DNA of 64,000 bases. It comes from Pseudomonas sp. GM18 (GTDB lineage Bacteria; Pseudomonadota; Gammaproteobacteria; Pseudomonadales; Pseudomonadaceae). This document shows, in pieces, positions 60,901 through 64,000 of this stretch. Position 1 is the first letter of the stretch. The number at the start of each line of letters is the position of its first letter. The DNA is taken from the NCBI RefSeq assembly GCF_000282195.1, contig NZ_AKJT01000095.1, forward strand, positions 1 through 64,000. The letters are read 5' to 3'. The notes under the pieces were generated by a model, which ran no database searches, was not told the origin of the DNA, and saw nothing but the letters and a program-made list of their open reading frames with translations. Both the position numbers and the translations under genes were made by a program.

Positions 60901-61401
60901 TTACATTGCGCATGGTCTAGCTCCTTGACGAGGAACTGCCACTTTTTCGTTACCAAGCGAATGGGTGGCAGCTGTGCGCAGGTTGGTAAACCGGGAGTCA
61001 AGGAATCCGGCACGCCCGAAGACGTCCCACGCACAGCCGCCATAACTCAAAATTGCGGGCGTAAAAAAAGCACCTGCAATTCTTAATGGGGGCGCTGTTG
61101 CGCTTAACTCTCGGGTTACCAAGCCCGGTCGCTGAATTGGCAGCGACGGCGGAAGGGTATCGCGCAGGCTGATCTCCTGCAACCTCCGAGAGTCGTAGGT
61201 TTTTTCTTCAGAATCAGCCGGAAGAGGGATGATTCTGAAGGAGGCGACGTCGAGGACGATAAGGTCTTGACCGGGGGACAGAACGCAAAAACAGTTTCGG
61301 CGTTTTTTTATCAGTAGCAGTTGTTCGGTTAAACCGAACAACTGCATTCTCAAGTAGCTCGCCCGGCATGGCAGCAGTGGCGTTCTGCTGCTATACAGCA
61401 C
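60901..61401 (-). CDS. Doubtful ORF, 166 residues
   Basis: An open frame ending ...RQGARPCAM, with no recognisable domain and an odd composition (many Arg, Pro, Thr and Ser). No convincing Shine-Dalgarno was found before the possible Met codons. The same DNA contains several inverted repeats (61206-61240, 61317-61345), which suggests a structured or repeat-type element and not a gene. Kept at low confidence because the frame is long and co-oriented with the DUF3077 gene. The 621-bp gap 60822-61442 holds nothing else that I can support. Confidence 0.25.
   Translation of the reverse strand: MLYSSRTPLLPCRASYLRMQLFGLTEQLLLIKKRRNCFCVLSPGQDLIVLDVASFRIIPLPADSEEKTYDSRRLQEISLRDTLPPSLPIQRPGLVTRELSATAPPLRIAGAFFTPAILSYGGCAWDVFGRAGFLDSRFTNLRTAATHSLGNEKVAVPRQGARPCAM
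61206..61240. other. Inverted repeat with GGA-rich loop
   Basis: CTTCAGAATCA/TGATTCTGAAG, perfect 11-base stem; the plus-strand loop GCCGGAAGAGGGA has two GGA triplets. Preceded at 61179-61206 by AACCT/AGGTT with six Ts, a short terminator-like shape. Confidence 0.55.
61317..61345. other. Near-perfect palindrome
   Basis: GCAGTTGTTCGGTT and AACCGAACAACTGC are complementary 14-base arms separated by a single base. It lies 98 bp upstream of the small membrane protein gene and could be an operator or a structured RNA element. Confidence 0.6.
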
Positions 61402-61442
61402 AAGAGCATACTCAGTGCCTCGTCAAATAAAAGGAGTTCACG

Positions 61443-61883
61443 ATGAAGGTTCTTGCAGGGTTGGTCGGAGGTTTAATATTAGCCATTCTTGTTTCGATGC
61501 TCGTAGTTATCGCAATCGCAGCATCGCCAAGTGTTAGCGGATTGAAAGGAGCCATTGCTTTCTTCGTAACATGGATCATTGCAGTAGCTATAGCTGTTTA
61601 CGCTCCCACTCCTGGCAAGGCATGGCGTCGACTTCTAATCGCCTCAGGCATCGCTGCATTCATGCTCCCCTTATCCGGTATCATTTTCACGGGTAGCCAT
61701 ATCGCCACCATTAGTGGTGCTCACTCGGGCGCGGAAGCGGCAGGAGCAGCTATCGGTGGCACCTTGGTGAGTGGTTTTCTAGGGTTTGTTGGCTTCTTCC
61801 TAGGAGTGATCTTCCTCATCATCGGCTTGTTAGTGGGGCGAGATAAGCAAATCGTCTACATTCAGCCGCCACCAAATTCATAA
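61443..61883 (+). CDS. Small polytopic membrane protein, unknown function
   Basis: 146 residues with four predicted transmembrane helices (about 5-27, 35-53, 65-85, 105-132) and a short Pro-rich tail. AAGGAG lies 8 bases before the ATG. No family recognised. The gene is less G+C-rich than the rest of the window and sits in the gene-poor stretch before a tRNA, so recent acquisition is possible. 61884-62049 shows no gene. Confidence 0.7.
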   Translation: MKVLAGLVGGLILAILVSMLVVIAIAASPSVSGLKGAIAFFVTWIIAVAIAVYAPTPGKAWRRLLIASGIAAFMLPLSGIIFTGSHIATISGAHSGAEAAGAAIGGTLVSGFLGFVGFFLGVIFLIIGLLVGRDKQIVYIQPPPNS

Positions 61884-62049
61884 ACAGGTCCAATTGAAGG
61901 CCGCTCCTCTACGATTTTTTGTTTTGTATCGAGAATCGAGCCTTCGAAGCGATAAGCGTCGGCATTTTCAAGAGTGATTGCCGATATTTTTCTTGCCGGT
62001 CGGATGCGGCACGCCAACTCCAGCCAGACGCCCTAAATGCAGCACCCAC

Positions 62050-62085
62050 AAAAAAGCCCCAGACCCAACGGCCTGAGGCTTTCTA
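62050..62085 (-). terminator. Terminator of the tRNA-Arg transcript
   Basis: Read on the minus strand: AGCCTCAGGCC, loop, GGTCTGGGGCTTTTTTG, a GC-rich stem with one mismatch followed by six Ts, starting 11 bp after the tRNA 3' end. Confidence 0.85.
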
Positions 62086-62096
62086 GTTTCTACATA

Positions 62097-62173
62097 TGGT
62101 GCACCAGGCGGGATTCGAACCCACGACCCCTGCCTTCGGAGGGCAGTACTCTATCCAGCTGAGCTACTGGTGC
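62097..62173 (-). tRNA. tRNA-Arg (anticodon CCG)
   Basis: 77 nt with encoded CCA. Acceptor stem GCACCAG/CTGGTGC, D-arm AGCTCAGCTGGATAGAG, anticodon stem CTGCC/GGCAG with loop CTCCGAA (anticodon CCG, codon CGG), T-arm GTGGG-TTCGAAT-CCCGC with discriminator A. All four arms pair without a mismatch. Confidence 0.97.
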
Positions 62174-62350
62174 AATGCGGGCGCCATGATACTCATATGC
62201 GCTGCGGGCGTCCATGCTGCTGAATCGCCTGCGTTTTTCCAAAGCGTAACCTACGGTTGCTACGCTGATCCGAAAAAATAGGCAAATGCGGCGTTTTCGT
62301 TCTTTTTTTCGAACAGCCTATTGTCCTTTACCCCCTTTGATCCTAGGATT

Positions 62351-62368
62351 CGTTTGAGATTTCAAACG
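62351..62368. promoter_or_regulatory. Inverted repeat upstream of gabD
   Basis: CGTTTGA-GATT-TCAAACG, 7-base arms, 153 bp upstream of the gabD start. A candidate operator or activator site in the 348-bp gap 62174-62521, which also must carry the tRNA-Arg promoter on the other strand. No clear -24/-12 or -35/-10 pair was assigned. Confidence 0.4.
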
Positions 62369-62521
62369 CTCTTGTCTGGGTGCTGAACCGCACGAGTTCG
62401 ATCAGTGCGCTATTTATGTGCTTCAGCCCGGTGAATGATTTCCCTGACGGCAGCCTATAAGGCGCCTTTCTACAATCATAATTCGCTCCGCGTCAGCGCG
62501 GTGCTGTTAAGGAAAGCCGAC

Positions 62522-63964
62522 ATGCAGCTTAAAGACACCCAGTTGTTCCGCCAGCAAGCCTTTATCGATGGCGCTTGGGTCGATGCGGACAACGGTCTGA
62601 CGATCAAGGTCAATAACCCGGCAACGGGCGAAATTCTGGGCACTGTGCCGAAAATGGGCGCTGCCGAAACCCGCCGTGCGATTGAAGCCGCTGATAAAGC
62701 GCTGCCGGCCTGGCGTGCACTGACCGCCAAGGAGCGCGCGAACAAGCTGCGTCGCTGGTTCGAGCTGATCATCGAGAACCAGGATGACCTGGCTCGCCTG
62801 ATGACTCTGGAGCAGGGCAAGCCATTGGCTGAAGCCAAGGGCGAGATCGTTTACGCCGCTTCCTTTATCGAGTGGTTCGCCGAAGAAGCCAAGCGCGTTT
62901 ACGGTGACGTGATTCCGGGCCACCAGCCAGACAAGCGCCTGATCGTGATCAAGCAGCCAATCGGCGTGACCGCTGCCATCACCCCGTGGAACTTCCCGGC
63001 CGCGATGATCACCCGTAAAGCCGGCCCGGCCCTGGCCGCCGGTTGCACCATGGTGCTCAAGCCTGCTTCGCAAACCCCGTTTTCCGCGTTCGCCCTGGCT
63101 GAACTGGCTCAGCGTGCCGGTATTCCGAACGGCGTGTTCAGCGTGGTGACCGGCAGCGCCGGCGACATCGGCAGCGAGCTGACCGGCAACCCGATCGTGC
63201 GCAAACTGTCGTTCACCGGCTCGACCGAAATCGGTCGTCAGTTGATGACCGAGTGCGCCAAGGACATCAAGAAGGTCTCGCTGGAACTGGGCGGCAACGC
63301 GCCGTTCATCGTGTTCGACGACGCAGACCTGGATAAGGCCGTCGAAGGCGCGATCATTTCCAAGTACCGCAACAACGGCCAGACCTGCGTCTGCGCCAAC
63401 CGCCTGTACATTCAGGATTCGGTGTACGACGCGTTCGCCGAGAAGCTGAAAGTGGCCGTGGCCAAACTCAAGATCGGCAACGGTCTGGAAGACGGCACCA
63501 CCACTGGCCCGCTGATCGACGAAAAAGCCGTGGCCAAGGTTCAAGAGCACATTGCTGACGCCGTCGGCAAAGGCGCTACCGTGCTGGCGGGTGGCAAGAG
63601 CATGCAAGGCAACTTCTTCGAGCCGACCATTCTGACCAACGTGCCGAACAACGCGGCCGTGGCCAAGGAAGAAACCTTCGGTCCGTTGGCGCCACTGTTC
63701 CGCTTCAAAGACGAAGCCGACGTGATCGCGATGTCCAACGACACCGAGTTCGGTCTGGCCTCGTACTTCTATGCTCGTGACCTGGGCCGTGTGTTCCGTG
63801 TGGCTGAAGCCCTGGAATACGGCATGGTCGGCGTCAACACCGGGTTGATCTCCAACGAAGTCGCGCCGTTCGGCGGCATCAAGGCGTCGGGCCTGGGCCG
63901 TGAAGGCTCCAAGTACGGCATCGAAGATTACCTGGAAATCAAATACCTCTGCCTGGGTATCTGA
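62522..63964 (+). CDS. gabD: Succinate-semialdehyde dehydrogenase (NADP+) GabD
   Basis: 480 residues from ATG 62522 (AAGGA upstream; an in-frame ATG at 62435 adds 29 unlikely residues). Aldehyde dehydrogenase with the NAD(P) site FTGSTEIGR, general base E255 in LELGG and catalytic C289 in GQTCVCAN; the second Cys two residues on (C291) is typical of GabD. It turns succinate semialdehyde into succinate in GABA breakdown. In Pseudomonas gabT usually follows; here the window ends 36 bp after the stop. Confidence 0.95.
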   Translation: MQLKDTQLFRQQAFIDGAWVDADNGLTIKVNNPATGEILGTVPKMGAAETRRAIEAADKALPAWRALTAKERANKLRRWFELIIENQDDLARLMTLEQGKPLAEAKGEIVYAASFIEWFAEEAKRVYGDVIPGHQPDKRLIVIKQPIGVTAAITPWNFPAAMITRKAGPALAAGCTMVLKPASQTPFSAFALAELAQRAGIPNGVFSVVTGSAGDIGSELTGNPIVRKLSFTGSTEIGRQLMTECAKDIKKVSLELGGNAPFIVFDDADLDKAVEGAIISKYRNNGQTCVCANRLYIQDSVYDAFAEKLKVAVAKLKIGNGLEDGTTTGPLIDEKAVAKVQEHIADAVGKGATVLAGGKSMQGNFFEPTILTNVPNNAAVAKEETFGPLAPLFRFKDEADVIAMSNDTEFGLASYFYARDLGRVFRVAEALEYGMVGVNTGLISNEVAPFGGIKASGLGREGSKYGIEDYLEIKYLCLGI

Positions 63965-64000
63965 GTCCAATTGCTTCAAGCGCAAAGGGCACGAGAGCGC

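Noticed and set aside
60901..61401. 166-residue minus-strand ORF as a confident gene
   Set aside because: No domain, no Shine-Dalgarno, odd composition and several palindromes within; kept only as a low-confidence entry.
62096..62281. Plus-strand ORF starting MVHQAGFEPTTPAFGG
   Set aside because: It is the complement of the tRNA-Arg gene, a well-known annotation artefact.

Overview
The window looks like a chromosomal segment of a fluorescent-group Pseudomonas. Support: high G+C, Pseudomonas-type intergenic palindromes, a lapA/lapEBC adhesin locus with the LapG cleavage motif at residues 107-110 of LapA, pgaABCD, DUF3077 and DUF2789 genes, a tRNA-Arg(CCG) and gabD. The species cannot be fixed from the sequence alone. 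Almost all genes are intact and dense; the one stretch with decayed genes is about 59.6-62 kb.

Layout. 1-8.3 kb: 5' part of a giant LapA-type adhesin on the minus strand (running off the left edge, in 300-bp repeats), divergent from its type I secretion genes lapE, lapB and lapC. 8.6-13.3 kb: a TauD-like dioxygenase with a taurine/sulfonate-type ABC transporter, then a LysR regulator. 13.4-17.6 kb: an EmrAB-NodT-type tripartite exporter whose outer-membrane gene carries a long palindromic repeat inside its coding start. 17.9-37.3 kb: an accessory surface-protein locus. 37.3-39.6 kb: slipin/NfeD pair, YbaK-like deacylase, DUF2789. 39.8-44.9 kb: marR plus an AaeB-like FUSC efflux operon. 45-47.4 kb: a small membrane protein and a DUF945 protein. 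47.6-54 kb: complete pgaABCD. 54-59.6 kb: a Rieske/FAD reductase, a PEBP protein, and a VWA lipoprotein/ECF sigma/anti-sigma-like cluster. 59.6-62.2 kb: repeats, RNA hairpins, a broken hicAB pair, DUF3077 and a small membrane protein. 62.1-64 kb: tRNA-Arg and gabD.

The most interesting region is 17.9-37.3 kb. It holds three HlyD-type adaptors (one fused to a GAF-like domain, one fused to a PqqD-like domain and a site-2-protease membrane domain), a GNAT acetyltransferase, a tail-collar/DUF6916 pair, a GT-C glycosyltransferase, two sulfotransferases, a stand-alone APS kinase, an Asp/Asn beta-hydroxylase, a lipoprotein TolC and a 2315-residue surface protein with a LEPR-x-LL N-terminus, a DUF4347 domain and fifteen 102-residue repeats. 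I infer a dedicated export-and-modification system for that giant protein, in which the PAPS-forming kinase feeds the sulfotransferases and the hydroxylase and glycosyltransferase modify the same client or a surface glycan. No dedicated ABC ATPase lies in the locus.

Taken together, the window is rich in surface and biofilm functions (LapA, PNAG, the LEPR-x-LL protein) and in export machines, with five outer-membrane factors of the TolC/NodT superfamily or PgaA type. Functions are read from motifs and synteny by eye; no database search was run.
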